64,000 bases of DNA from Thermoplasmata archaeon. GTDB taxonomy: Archaea > Thermoplasmatota > Thermoplasmata > Thermoplasmatales > GCA-001856825. Below are positions 45,249 to 52,795 of this stretch, in pieces. Under the pieces are notes generated by a model. It ran no database searches. It was not told where the DNA came from and saw only the letters and a program-made list of their open reading frames with translations. Position 1 is the stretch's first letter; each line of letters starts with the position of its first letter. Made by a program: the position numbers and the translations under genes. Location: NCBI GenBank assembly GCA_021792255.1, contig JAJYUZ010000001.1, positions 124,001-188,000 of the forward strand, written 5' to 3'.

Positions 45249-47133
45249 AGGAAGTGTGGGCCCCTCGTCAAAGGGGCCCAAAAATGCGGCCACAAGCACC
45301 AAAGAAGATAACGAGGAAGACTTTAAAACCATTTCTAAGACGAGATTCAAGAAAGATGGATACTATTACGATCAGATTCACGACATAGAACAAGACGTAG
45401 ATAGAAGGATTGTCATAAATCAATTCATCAAACACAATGGAACTAGCAGACCGATATTTGTTAAGCATGTGGAAACCTATGATGAAGAGGGCAACAAGGT
45501 TATAATAACTCCAGCTCCTCAAATTGCAACCCAGAAACTAGATCGCATTTTCGACAACGACCAAACTGATTACATCAAGTTCCCACCGGCACCGATAGAA
45601 TACGAATCGGAGTTTCTACTCTATTCCCAAACAAAAGGATTCATTCACAAGTATGTGGAAGTCAGGCAGGAAGATGAATTTCTTCTCTCGTTGTGGTTAT
45701 TGAAAGCAGTTCTCTTTGACACTCTCAAGGACACCTCGTTTCCCATGATCCATATCATAGCACCATACGGAAAGGGGAAGTCCAGATTGTTGTCAGTTCT
45801 GACAAACATCACGCCTTATGGATTCTACCTCGTGAATATCAGCTCTGCTCCCCTTAAGAGAGTATCCGAGCTCTATTCCCCTATCTTATACGTTGATGAA
45901 AAAGGAGAGATGGATAATGAAACGTCTGCTCTACTTAATTCAAAGTTCAATAGAAATTCTGTTTACCTCAACGCAGACCAAAAGATACAGAGAGGATATT
46001 CGGCTCTGGTCGGCTACAAGCTCTATGGACCAATCGCACTAGCTGGTAGAACCCCATTCAAAGATGATGCAATTGAATCTAAGAGTTTCCAGATCAACCA
46101 GAATTTCGAGATGTCAAGAAAGGACGTTCCGAGAAAGATCAAGGGAAAGGCGCTTGACGAGTTCGACTATGAAGCCAAAGAGATCAGAGGGAAACTGTTG
46201 CAATTCAGGATCAAGTGGTGCGACAAGATCAACGAAATAGAATCCTCAGACTTCTTGTCAAAGTACGAGAATCACTTGGAACCTAGACTCTTCGAAATCA
46301 TTTCGTTCTTTGAGGATTTAATAGAGATAATTCCAGAGGTCAAGCAAGAGCTTTCTAAGGTGTTGGAGTACCAGATCAGAAGGAATGTCGAGGTTGCAAG
46401 GGAGACACCCAACGGCATTATTGCGTCCACTCTTTTATCAATCCTGGAGAATGCAGAGGATAACCAAATTGAGTATTTCATCGGAGGCAAGAACTACTCT
46501 GGGATATATCTCTCTTCCATCTATGATGAAGTCGGTCAGAACTACTCAAAACAGACTGGGAAAATACTCTCTGCTCTGGGCCTCAAGACAGACAGGCCTA
46601 GAATCAAGGTCGAAGGCAAGGACGGGGAGAAAGACAAAAACAGGAGAGTATCAGTCGTTAGGATACCAGATGTAAGCAAACTGAACGAATTGAAAGCCAG
46701 ATATGACCCCGAATACGTGAGTGCCGTTTTATCAAGTATTTCTCAGGGTCTCCAAACAAGTGTGGACGATGAGGACGAAGAGGACGATGAAATGGGGGAC
46801 AGACACATAAATGAGTCAAAAAAGGAAAAAGAAGGTGTGAGTCCCCTAAATGATAGTCCTGATAGTCCTCTTCGTCCAAGTGATAATTCAAGTACCTCTC
46901 AAGAACCTGAAAAATCCTATGTCCAGAGCGATGAATGGCAATACTTTAAAGTGAAGGAGAGTTTCAGCTTTGGCAAATACATATATCAAAAAGGGAAAAT
47001 CTCTAAGTTCCCGATTCTGAAAGCTGGAACCTACATAGAGAAAGGTCTCCTAGAGCTACCTTGTCCAAGTGGACAAGTATGGGATCCAAACGAAAAGGGA
47101 TGCATCATTTCTGAAGGAGGAAATCAGAAATGA
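45226..47133 (+). CDS. Element P-loop ATPase, probable replication protein
   Basis: 635 residues. A Walker A-like APYGKGKSRLL at ~179-189 and Walker B ILYVDEKGEM at ~220-229 show a P-loop ATPase resembling those of archaeal plasmid and phage replication genes (helicase-like). The N-terminal ~150 residues are not recognised. After residue ~500 comes a long acidic, Ser/Pro/Asp-rich linker and a small basic C-terminal domain (~560-635: YFKVKESFSFGKYIYQKGK) ending in a Cys pair. The only large gene of the element, so the best candidate for its replication. It overlaps the following gene by 4 bases. Confidence 0.65.
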   Translation: MSKKQTDKGSVGPSSKGPKNAATSTKEDNEEDFKTISKTRFKKDGYYYDQIHDIEQDVDRRIVINQFIKHNGTSRPIFVKHVETYDEEGNKVIITPAPQIATQKLDRIFDNDQTDYIKFPPAPIEYESEFLLYSQTKGFIHKYVEVRQEDEFLLSLWLLKAVLFDTLKDTSFPMIHIIAPYGKGKSRLLSVLTNITPYGFYLVNISSAPLKRVSELYSPILYVDEKGEMDNETSALLNSKFNRNSVYLNADQKIQRGYSALVGYKLYGPIALAGRTPFKDDAIESKSFQINQNFEMSRKDVPRKIKGKALDEFDYEAKEIRGKLLQFRIKWCDKINEIESSDFLSKYENHLEPRLFEIISFFEDLIEIIPEVKQELSKVLEYQIRRNVEVARETPNGIIASTLLSILENAEDNQIEYFIGGKNYSGIYLSSIYDEVGQNYSKQTGKILSALGLKTDRPRIKVEGKDGEKDKNRRVSVVRIPDVSKLNELKARYDPEYVSAVLSSISQGLQTSVDDEDEEDDEMGDRHINESKKEKEGVSPLNDSPDSPLRPSDNSSTSQEPEKSYVQSDEWQYFKVKESFSFGKYIYQKGKISKFPILKAGTYIEKGLLELPCPSGQVWDPNEKGCIISEGGNQK

Positions 47134-47621
47134 ATCCTGAAAGCTGCTCATTATTCGATAAATGCGAGTGTCCTTTATGTCCGCTAGTCTCAGACTCCAA
47201 TCAAATCTGGTACTCTGAGGATGAAATCTGCAAGAATCCGGAGTTTGAACTTATAACCAGGTCAATGAAGAAATTGAAGCGGAAGGCTGCACCTGGTTAT
47301 TTCACCCTTGAAATGCTGCGCAGGGAATTCATAGTGCGGAAAGGCACTGAAGGAATAGATCCCGATCTATCGAATTCAACAGAGGATCCGGTCAGCGAAC
47401 ACCTAAGAAGAGAATCGATCTGGCTGAAGAGGCACCCTGAGATATCTAAGGAAAGAAAGGAAAGGATGAGAGAGTTGGGACTGAAATCAGTCGCTTCTAT
47501 CCAGAAACCCCTCTCTCATCCGTCAATTTCTGAGATACCCGACTCAAAAGGTGTAATCACTCGTCTTGACCCTTCATCTAACGAGAAATCGGTACAAAAC
47601 GGAGGCTCTAGCTATGACTGA
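47130..47621 (+). CDS. Cys-rich element protein, unknown
   Basis: 163 residues. The N-terminus carries a cysteine cluster (CSLFDKCECPLCP, residues 6-18) and a further Cys at ~34 (EEICKNP), probably metal-binding. The rest is charged with a helix-turn-like middle (LEMLRREFIVRKG). No family is recognised; a small zinc protein partnered with the ATPase is common in such elements. ATGA overlap with the ATPase shows coupling. Confidence 0.6.
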   Translation: MNPESCSLFDKCECPLCPLVSDSNQIWYSEDEICKNPEFELITRSMKKLKRKAAPGYFTLEMLRREFIVRKGTEGIDPDLSNSTEDPVSEHLRRESIWLKRHPEISKERKERMRELGLKSVASIQKPLSHPSISEIPDSKGVITRLDPSSNEKSVQNGGSSYD

Positions 47622-47808
47622 GTTCGTTTTTGTCGTAGAACTAGAAGATCAGTTTGTCAAGATAGGTCATTTCGAGATTCTCGGTCTCGGAAATGATACT
47701 CGTGTATCAAAGAACTCCAGGTCAAAAAGTGATACTCAAGTCTCAAAAAATTCCCAGTCCACTTTTTTAAAGGACGGTTTCAGGTCATCCTTAAACCTGA
47801 GGGGGTGA
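47614..47808 (+). CDS. Small element protein, unknown
   Basis: 64 residues from ATG 47614, chosen because GGAGG at 47601-47605 lies eight bases upstream; a longer frame from 47566 would overlap the gene before with no such signal. A hydrophobic start (MTEFVFVVELEDQFVKIGHF) is followed by near-repeated DTRVSKNSRSKS and DTQVSKNSQS units. It overlaps the preceding gene by 8 bases. No family recognised. Confidence 0.5.
   Translation: MTEFVFVVELEDQFVKIGHFEILGLGNDTRVSKNSRSKSDTQVSKNSQSTFLKDGFRSSLNLRG
47698..47757 (+). repeat. Tandem near-repeat within the small element gene
   Basis: Two units of about 30 bases, beginning at GATACTCGTG and GATACTCAAG, encode DTRVSKNSRS and DTQVSKNSQS. They differ at a few bases. 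A recent duplication inside a coding sequence. Confidence 0.55.
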
Positions 47809-47814
47809 ATATGA

Positions 47815-48642
47815 ATGATTGACAAGCATATTAAACTAGACGAAGCACAAAACGATAGGGTCAAGAAGAGTGGAAAGAGCATACCGGGACTCCTCGATAT
47901 AGGAGTGAAGGCCATAGAAGAACAGGATGATGGCTTGCCTGCGCTTCTATTCGATATGCAGAACGCAGATTCAAAACAAGTCTACTCCTACCTGAAGAAG
48001 CTTGGCGATTCAGACTTTTCAAGGAGACTAGTTAAGGAAATCTACGAAAGAGGCCTTCAAACTCAGCATAGAGACCTCTTGGTGAAGATTGCAGACAGCA
48101 ACAGCATTTACTATGTTCCTCTCGTTGAAAAGTGTGTAGGGTCTCTAGTCTCAGAGGAGAGCAGGCTTAACGCAGTCAGAAATGAGATTGAATCTAAGAT
48201 CGCTGAACGAGACGGACTGATCGACGAGATAGATGAGTTGGTAGCTGAACGAAAGACTGAGCTAGAAATCAACAATAGGATCCAGAAACTTGAGACAGAA
48301 TCTCAAAACATCAGTGCTCAAATCGAGGAGAAGACAGGGATGCGTAACAAGCTCTTTGAAGAAATATTGGAACTGAAGAAAGAAAAGGACTCTCTGATAA
48401 CTCCGATTGTTAAAGGGATGGTACGAAACTGGATCGGGCAGGAATATACTCTAGGTGCAACCCTGTTTGGAGATGCTGTTTGGGATTACTACCAAGCACA
48501 AACCGACGAGGAGAGAACAAAGGCTCTTGAACTGATAGTCCACTTCTTTAGAGGCGTGAGAGATCTAAGTCACGTCCCTATCGACAAGGTGATAGAAATA
48601 GCTGAGCAAGTCAGGGAAGCTCACCCAGAATTTAACCAGTAG
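47815..48642 (+). CDS. Coiled-coil element protein, unknown
   Basis: 275 residues. The central part (about 115-195: SEESRLNAVRNEIESKIAER and on) has strong heptad character and is a coiled coil; the flanks are globular, helical and acidic. GGGGGTGA lies eight bases upstream of ATG 47815, while the nearer ATG 47811 stops at once. It could be a structural or partner protein of the element; no family is recognised. Confidence 0.6.
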   Translation: MIDKHIKLDEAQNDRVKKSGKSIPGLLDIGVKAIEEQDDGLPALLFDMQNADSKQVYSYLKKLGDSDFSRRLVKEIYERGLQTQHRDLLVKIADSNSIYYVPLVEKCVGSLVSEESRLNAVRNEIESKIAERDGLIDEIDELVAERKTELEINNRIQKLETESQNISAQIEEKTGMRNKLFEEILELKKEKDSLITPIVKGMVRNWIGQEYTLGATLFGDAVWDYYQAQTDEERTKALELIVHFFRGVRDLSHVPIDKVIEIAEQVREAHPEFNQ

Positions 48643-48808
48643 CCTCAATCCACTCGGGCAGTCCCTATTTTTCTCGTTTATTTTCTATTCAATCCATTAG
48701 GGATTTTAGGGTGCGTCCACTGAAAGACCTCGACTAGTCCTCATTCTCAAACCTTGAAATCCACAAAATCCCTGTTATAACATTACTAGCCACTCTTCTG
48801 CTCCTATA

Positions 48809-48828
48809 CATGTATGCGGATACACGCC
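48809..48828 (+). repeat. 20-base repeat copy 1
   Basis: CATGTATGCGGATACACGCC. Its core TGTAT-gcgg-ATACA is itself palindromic, so the unit is a plausible protein-binding site. Copy 2 is 168 bases on. Confidence 0.7.
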
Positions 48829-48831
48829 CCC

Positions 48832-49017
48832 ATGATAGAAAAACTGAAAGTTGGGCCGACAAGGCTAGGGGCGGTTGAGGCTAATGGAAACAGACAAAAA
48901 TGCAAGAATTGCGGAGCAAACATCAATCCAAAAGCAGAGAATGACCAGGGTGAGAATCAGCCTCCTTTTCAGCTACCATGTATGTGGATACACGCCTATG
49001 TAAATTGTGAAAGTTAA
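48832..49017 (+). CDS. Possible small zinc-knuckle protein (uncertain)
   Basis: 61 residues if ATG 48832 is used (67 from an upstream ATG at 48814 inside the repeat). One CxxC pair, QKCKNCGANI, is seen, plus later Cys residues. The frame runs through the second copy of the 20-base repeat, and there is no clear ribosome-binding site. It may be non-coding. Confidence 0.25.
   Translation: MIEKLKVGPTRLGAVEANGNRQKCKNCGANINPKAENDQGENQPPFQLPCMWIHAYVNCES
48977..48996 (+). repeat. 20-base repeat copy 2
   Basis: CATGTATGTGGATACACGCC, differing from copy 1 at one base (T for C in the palindrome centre), so the symmetric arms TGTAT and ATACA are kept. Confidence 0.7.
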
Positions 49018-49072
49018 GAGGTCAGGAAATCTAGACTACTCGACTAGAGTTAAAGTTCTAGAGTCTCACCCA

Positions 49073-49091
49073 GGATTAACAGGGATTAACA
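49073..49091 (+). repeat. Tandem GGATTAACA repeat
   Basis: Two copies of GGATTAACA separated by one base (49073-49081 and 49083-49091), a ten-base period, one helical turn. The TAACAGGGATT within it is the reverse complement of 48767-48777. Confidence 0.6.
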
Positions 49092-49133
49092 GAAAATAGA
49101 AGTGGAAATTAAGAGGATTAAAATTACGGCCGC

Positions 49134-49400
49134 TCACTTAGATCCGTCTGATTCTTTCTGTTTCAGGTACTCATCTCTCTTTTGCCTTAGGTCTTCTCTT
49201 CTCTTTGCGATTCCGTTGTTGTCAATGTCTCTCTTCATTCCATCTTCTATGTAGTCACTGATTAGAAATGTGATATCTGTATGTGTCAGGTGTGCCACAG
49301 CCTTAAGGTCTACTATTGTTTCATATTCCAGGCCTAGACTCTTTTCTAGAAAAGCAACACACGCTTTCTCATTGCTGTCCATATTCATCTCTCGGTCCAT
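49134..49400 (-). CDS. Small helical element protein, unknown
   Basis: 88 residues, acidic N-terminal half (ACVAFLEKSLGLEYETIVDL) and a basic, Lys/Arg-rich C-terminal helix. Start at ATG 49400 with GGGGGTGAT five bases before it. It lies 68 bases beyond the integrase end, on the same strand, and may be an integrase partner such as an excisionase; that is inference from position and size. Confidence 0.55.
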   Translation of the reverse strand: MDREMNMDSNEKACVAFLEKSLGLEYETIVDLKAVAHLTHTDITFLISDYIEDGMKRDIDNNGIAKRREDLRQKRDEYLKQKESDGSK

Positions 49401-49468
49401 CCGTTATCACCCCCTTTCTCTTGACCTAATTTCAATGTTGATCCATCTTCCATTTGATCTTCACTCTC

Positions 49469-50758
49469 TTAGGATTTGGTTAGAAGCTCCTTAATGAACT
49501 TCTCTTTCATATCTGGATTACTCAGTATTTGGCTTATCATAGCCTCGAGCATCTTGTCTTTGAAACCAGGATCAAAGAACTTAGATAGATCCTTTACACT
49601 CTTGTCAACTGTCGGTGATTCCATTATCGTTGATTCTACCTTCTTCTTCATTTCATCCAGGTCTATCGCAAGTTTGACATCTAGAGGCAGAGCACATCTA
49701 TTGCAGTACATTGAATTACTAGCATTGAGACTGTGGCATCTTGGACACTCTTTAGGCCTTTCTTCCATTGATTTCTTGTCGTCCTTAACCTCTATTCCAT
49801 ATCCCTTTAGAATTGATCTGTCCTGGTCTCTCAGTGACAAATGGACATAGGTTTTAGTCTGTTTGGAGCCATGCACCCACCCCATTTGAGATTCTAAGGG
49901 TGCCTCTACTACCTTACTTGCCAGAATGGTAGCCCTGGTATGTCTAAATAGATGTGGATGGATTCTCCTCTTAAGTCCGCTCTTTTTAGTCACTCTCCTG
50001 AATATAGAATAGATGTCAAAATGCGTTAATGGCTCTCCTTTGATCCTTTCATTAAAGCTAGTGAACAGCCAGGCATCTTTGTTGTTCTTGTCGGGGTGGA
50101 CGTCTAGCCACGATCTTAGATAAGGAATAGAATTTCCAACTATTCTGACCTGTCTAAATCCTGTCTTGCCCGTCACCCTTATCAGCGCACCGTAATCGTC
50201 AAAATCAACGTCTCTGATCTTCATCGTTAGCATTTCTCCTATCCTTATTCCAGAGTCGTATAATGTGCTGAATATTGCTCTATCCCTCTGATTCTCGGAT
50301 GCATCTATCAATTTGTTGACTTCATCCTGGGTAATCAGTGATTCAGGTTTCACCTGTCTGGACGGATGACCGTTTCCTATCTTAATGAATTTAACACAAT
50401 CAGGATAATTCTCGTTCTTCCCCAAATGCCACTTGTAGAATTTCTTTAATGCTACTTTGTACCCCTGCAATCCATTCTCAGTTGGATAATGCGCTTCTCC
50501 AGATCCCCACTTTACCTTAGTGTTGGATATCTTTGAAACCACAGACTTGATGTCTTTCTCTGAGGGCTCCAGGAATTTGTCAGGAATCATTAAGGCTATC
50601 TTCTTTAGTCTCAGAATGTATGCGTATTGTCTTCCTTTTGAAATTCCCTGTAAATCAAGGTCATCAATGAATTCCCTTATTCTCTTAACCGTCTTCTTTG
50701 GTAGTCCTCTCTTGTTTAGCTTCTCATACTCGTTTTTAAGTTGCTCAGGGGCTTCCAT
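49469..50758 (-). CDS. Tyrosine integrase with C-terminal zinc knuckle
   Basis: 429 residues. Catalytic residues of tyrosine recombinases are all present: R172 (SGIRIGE), K198 (TGKTGF), H269 and R272 (HPHLFRH), W294 in place of His, and Y304 (KTYVH). An N-terminal SAM-like core-binding domain fills ~1-110. After the catalytic domain a CPRC/CNRC zinc knuckle (C338, C341, C352, C355) and ~70 residues follow, an unusual tail. It integrates the element into tRNA-Gly and lies beside attR. Confidence 0.93.
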   Translation of the reverse strand: MEAPEQLKNEYEKLNKRGLPKKTVKRIREFIDDLDLQGISKGRQYAYILRLKKIALMIPDKFLEPSEKDIKSVVSKISNTKVKWGSGEAHYPTENGLQGYKVALKKFYKWHLGKNENYPDCVKFIKIGNGHPSRQVKPESLITQDEVNKLIDASENQRDRAIFSTLYDSGIRIGEMLTMKIRDVDFDDYGALIRVTGKTGFRQVRIVGNSIPYLRSWLDVHPDKNNKDAWLFTSFNERIKGEPLTHFDIYSIFRRVTKKSGLKRRIHPHLFRHTRATILASKVVEAPLESQMGWVHGSKQTKTYVHLSLRDQDRSILKGYGIEVKDDKKSMEERPKECPRCHSLNASNSMYCNRCALPLDVKLAIDLDEMKKKVESTIMESPTVDKSVKDLSKFFDPGFKDKMLEAMISQILSNPDMKEKFIKELLTKS

Positions 50759-50818
50759 AATGAGTTAATAGAAAACCTTTATAAAATGGTTACTGTTTTG
50801 AACTCCTAATTCGAAATA

Positions 50819-50831
50819 CGGCACCTGCATA
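50819..50831 (+). repeat. attR: second copy of CGGCACCTGCATA
   Basis: Identical over 13 bases to the end of tRNA-Gly at 44739-44751, located 60 bases beyond the integrase start. Bases before it do not restore the tRNA T arm, so this copy is only the distal junction. Confidence 0.85.
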
Positions 50832-50952
50832 TCTAAAAGGGTTCAATGCAGTTCTCATGAGGGATCTGCCACTGTGGAAAAGAGCACAATAAGGAGAAGA
50901 CCAAGTCCTTGCTGTGCCCAACGAGTCGCTGAAGTCTGGAGACTATTTTGCG

Positions 50953-51729
50953 CTACTTACCTATGTTCTCTCTGAGCTTATCGAAGAACCTTCCTGCTTC
51001 CTGGTAGTCACGATCCCTGATGATGTGCTTCAGGAATTCTAGTCTAGAGGTTATCTTTTCAAGCTGCGAAATAGACCTTGGGTTGAAGAGAATTTCTGAG
51101 AGTAAACTATCATCTTCAGACAGGAGCCCTCTCGCAAGTTCCATGTGTCTCTTGAAATTAGTTCCCGGGACTGCCCGAGTGTCTACGCATGCTGCAAACA
51201 CCATAGAGGACGAGAAAGGCAAAGTAAGGGAGTAAGCCATCATAGAATCGTGTTCAATGAACGAAAGTTCATAAACGTTCAACCCGATCTTCTGATAAAA
51301 GTCTCTGAAAATTTTTTTGCCCGACTCCTCAGATTCTTTTATTATTATAGCGCTCTCACCTACCGGTAAAGACATGTTTGCATTTGTGGGACCGAACATT
51401 GGATGGGTTGACACAAATTTATGCCTAGAGTGAATGTAGTATGACGACAAATCACCCTTTATTGAAGCTATATCAGCAATCATGCAGCTCTCGTTCAAAA
51501 ATTGTGAAATCTCGTCGAAAACTTCTATGGTGCTTCCAAGATTCACCGCATTTATCAGAACTTCCGGCTGAAATACTGCGATCTCTGGAAGAGAAGATAA
51601 TACAGTAACGCCCTTTAAAGAGCTAGTCTTCAATTTATCGGTATCGTAGACAGCGACCTCGTTATCGTCTTGAAGTTTGTTAGAAAGCCAGGATCCCATT
51701 TTTCCAATTCCAATTATCGCAATCTTCAC
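50953..51729 (-). CDS. tyrA: Prephenate dehydrogenase
   Basis: 258 residues. The NAD site VKIAIIGIGKMGSW opens the protein; STHPMFGPTNANMSLPVGE is the prephenate-binding block. It oxidises prephenate to 4-hydroxyphenylpyruvate for tyrosine. GTG at 51729 overlaps the pheA stop by 4 bases (GTGA), and AGGAG lies about ten bases upstream; a longer TTG start at 51750 lacks this support. Last gene of the aro operon. No chorismate mutase is fused here. Confidence 0.88.
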   Translation of the reverse strand: MKIAIIGIGKMGSWLSNKLQDDNEVAVYDTDKLKTSSLKGVTVLSSLPEIAVFQPEVLINAVNLGSTIEVFDEISQFLNESCMIADIASIKGDLSSYYIHSRHKFVSTHPMFGPTNANMSLPVGESAIIIKESEESGKKIFRDFYQKIGLNVYELSFIEHDSMMAYSLTLPFSSSMVFAACVDTRAVPGTNFKRHMELARGLLSEDDSLLSEILFNPRSISQLEKITSRLEFLKHIIRDRDYQEAGRFFDKLRENIGK

Positions 51730-52784
51730 TTTGACCAACTCCTGTAACAACCGAGTAGTTTGAATTCGGTAGTTTGGGCTTTTATTTTCTCCAAAGTCTC
51801 AATTGTTTTCTTGTTCCGGTAGCCTCCAATGAAGTCAATTAGAAACTTTGCTCTACCCGTCGAATCTCTTGTAGGGATAGATTCTATCATAGTGAGATTA
51901 ATCCCCGCTTCCTTAAAGAATCCCAAGACCGAGAATAGTGCGCCCGCTTTGTCCTTGGTAGAGAATGTTATTGAGCACTTGTTTCCCTTTCCTAAGAATT
52001 TTCCACCCGATATTACCAGAAATCTGGTGAAATTTGATTTCGAATCCTCGATATTTTCCTCAAGTACTTTTAATCCATATAGGTCTGAGCAATTTCGTCC
52101 GGCTATTGCCGCCGCAGCAGTAGGTTTTTCCTTTGCAATCATTGCTGCAGCACCCGCAGTATCGTAGTAAGGTCTTGGCTCCAACTTGTTATCGATTATG
52201 AAATTCCTACACTGTGCAAGTGCCTGAGGATGAGAGTATACTACCTTCACCCCTTCTAGACTTTCATTTGAGAGACCAAGCAGAGAATGATGGACAGGCA
52301 AGACGACCTCTCCGATTATGTTGACATTCTTTTCGGTCACAAGATGACTCACTGAACTAATTGCACCTTCTGAGGAATTTTCTATCGGAACCACACCAAA
52401 GTCGAGCTCACCGTTCGACACGCCTTCAAAAACATCTGAAAATTCTAGGCAGGGAACGGGGATGTAAGAATCATCGAAAGCTTCGCAAGCAGACTCTCCG
52501 AAAGCTCCTCTCTCTCCCTGGAATCCAGCCAACTTGAAATTCTTCCTTTGCAACTTTTTAGATTCAGTAAATATTTTGCTGTACAATTCCTCAGAGAATG
52601 AAGGGAATAGTAGTCGGTCTTGTCTGGCCCTTAGGTTGGTTAAAATTTCTTCCTCGCGTTTTTCATCTCTTATCCTCTTCTTGAGACGTCCAGCTCTGAT
52701 TGATAACAGCATTCTCCTACTCATCAGACTCAAAATTTCAGAGTCTGTTTGGTCAATTTTTTTTCTTAACTCTTCTATTTTCAT
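51726..52784 (-). CDS. pheA: Fused chorismate mutase / prephenate dehydratase with ACT domain
   Basis: 352 residues: chorismate mutase type II (1-90, MKIEELRKKIDQTDSEILSL), prephenate dehydratase (~95-270: GFQGERGAFGESA, VPIENSSEGAISS, the TRFLVIS block) and a C-terminal ACT domain (~278-345: SITFSTKDKAGALFSVLGFF, with the ESIPTR phenylalanine-binding motif). It makes phenylpyruvate from chorismate and is feedback-sensitive through ACT. ATG 52784 is 11 bases after the aroA-aroC stop and has AGGTGG before it; a longer frame would run into aroC and is not used. Confidence 0.93.
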   Translation of the reverse strand: MKIEELRKKIDQTDSEILSLMSRRMLLSIRAGRLKKRIRDEKREEEILTNLRARQDRLLFPSFSEELYSKIFTESKKLQRKNFKLAGFQGERGAFGESACEAFDDSYIPVPCLEFSDVFEGVSNGELDFGVVPIENSSEGAISSVSHLVTEKNVNIIGEVVLPVHHSLLGLSNESLEGVKVVYSHPQALAQCRNFIIDNKLEPRPYYDTAGAAAMIAKEKPTAAAAIAGRNCSDLYGLKVLEENIEDSKSNFTRFLVISGGKFLGKGNKCSITFSTKDKAGALFSVLGFFKEAGINLTMIESIPTRDSTGRAKFLIDFIGGYRNKKTIETLEKIKAQTTEFKLLGCYRSWSK

Positions 52785-52795
52785 ACTAATGCCAC

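Larger units (their letters stand above)
48643..49133. other. Non-coding core of the element with repeats, possible origin
   Basis: About 490 bases between the two gene clusters. It holds a 20-base repeat in two copies (48809-48828 and 48977-48996, one mismatch), an 11-base inverted pair (48767-48777 and 49077-49087), a tandem GGATTAACA (49073 and 49083) and two CTCGACTAG boxes. A weak ORF lies between the 20-base copies. Its position between divergent-facing modules and its repeats suggest an origin or operator; no origin protein site is proven. Confidence 0.45.
44752..50818. mobile_element. Integrated element in tRNA-Gly (about 6.1 kb)
   Basis: Bounded by 13-base repeats. It holds, in order, an AbrB-like protein, a 44-residue protein, a large P-loop ATPase, three small unknown genes (all plus, tightly packed), a non-coding section with repeats, a small minus gene and a tyrosine integrase next to attR. 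No capsid, tail or conjugation gene is recognised, so it looks like a plasmid- or satellite-type integrative element. The integrase is intact, not split by integration. Confidence 0.85.

Noticed and set aside
47566..47613. Upstream start for the 64-residue element gene
   Set aside because: The ATG at 47614 has GGAGG eight bases before it, whereas the longer version overlaps the previous gene by 56 bases without a signal.
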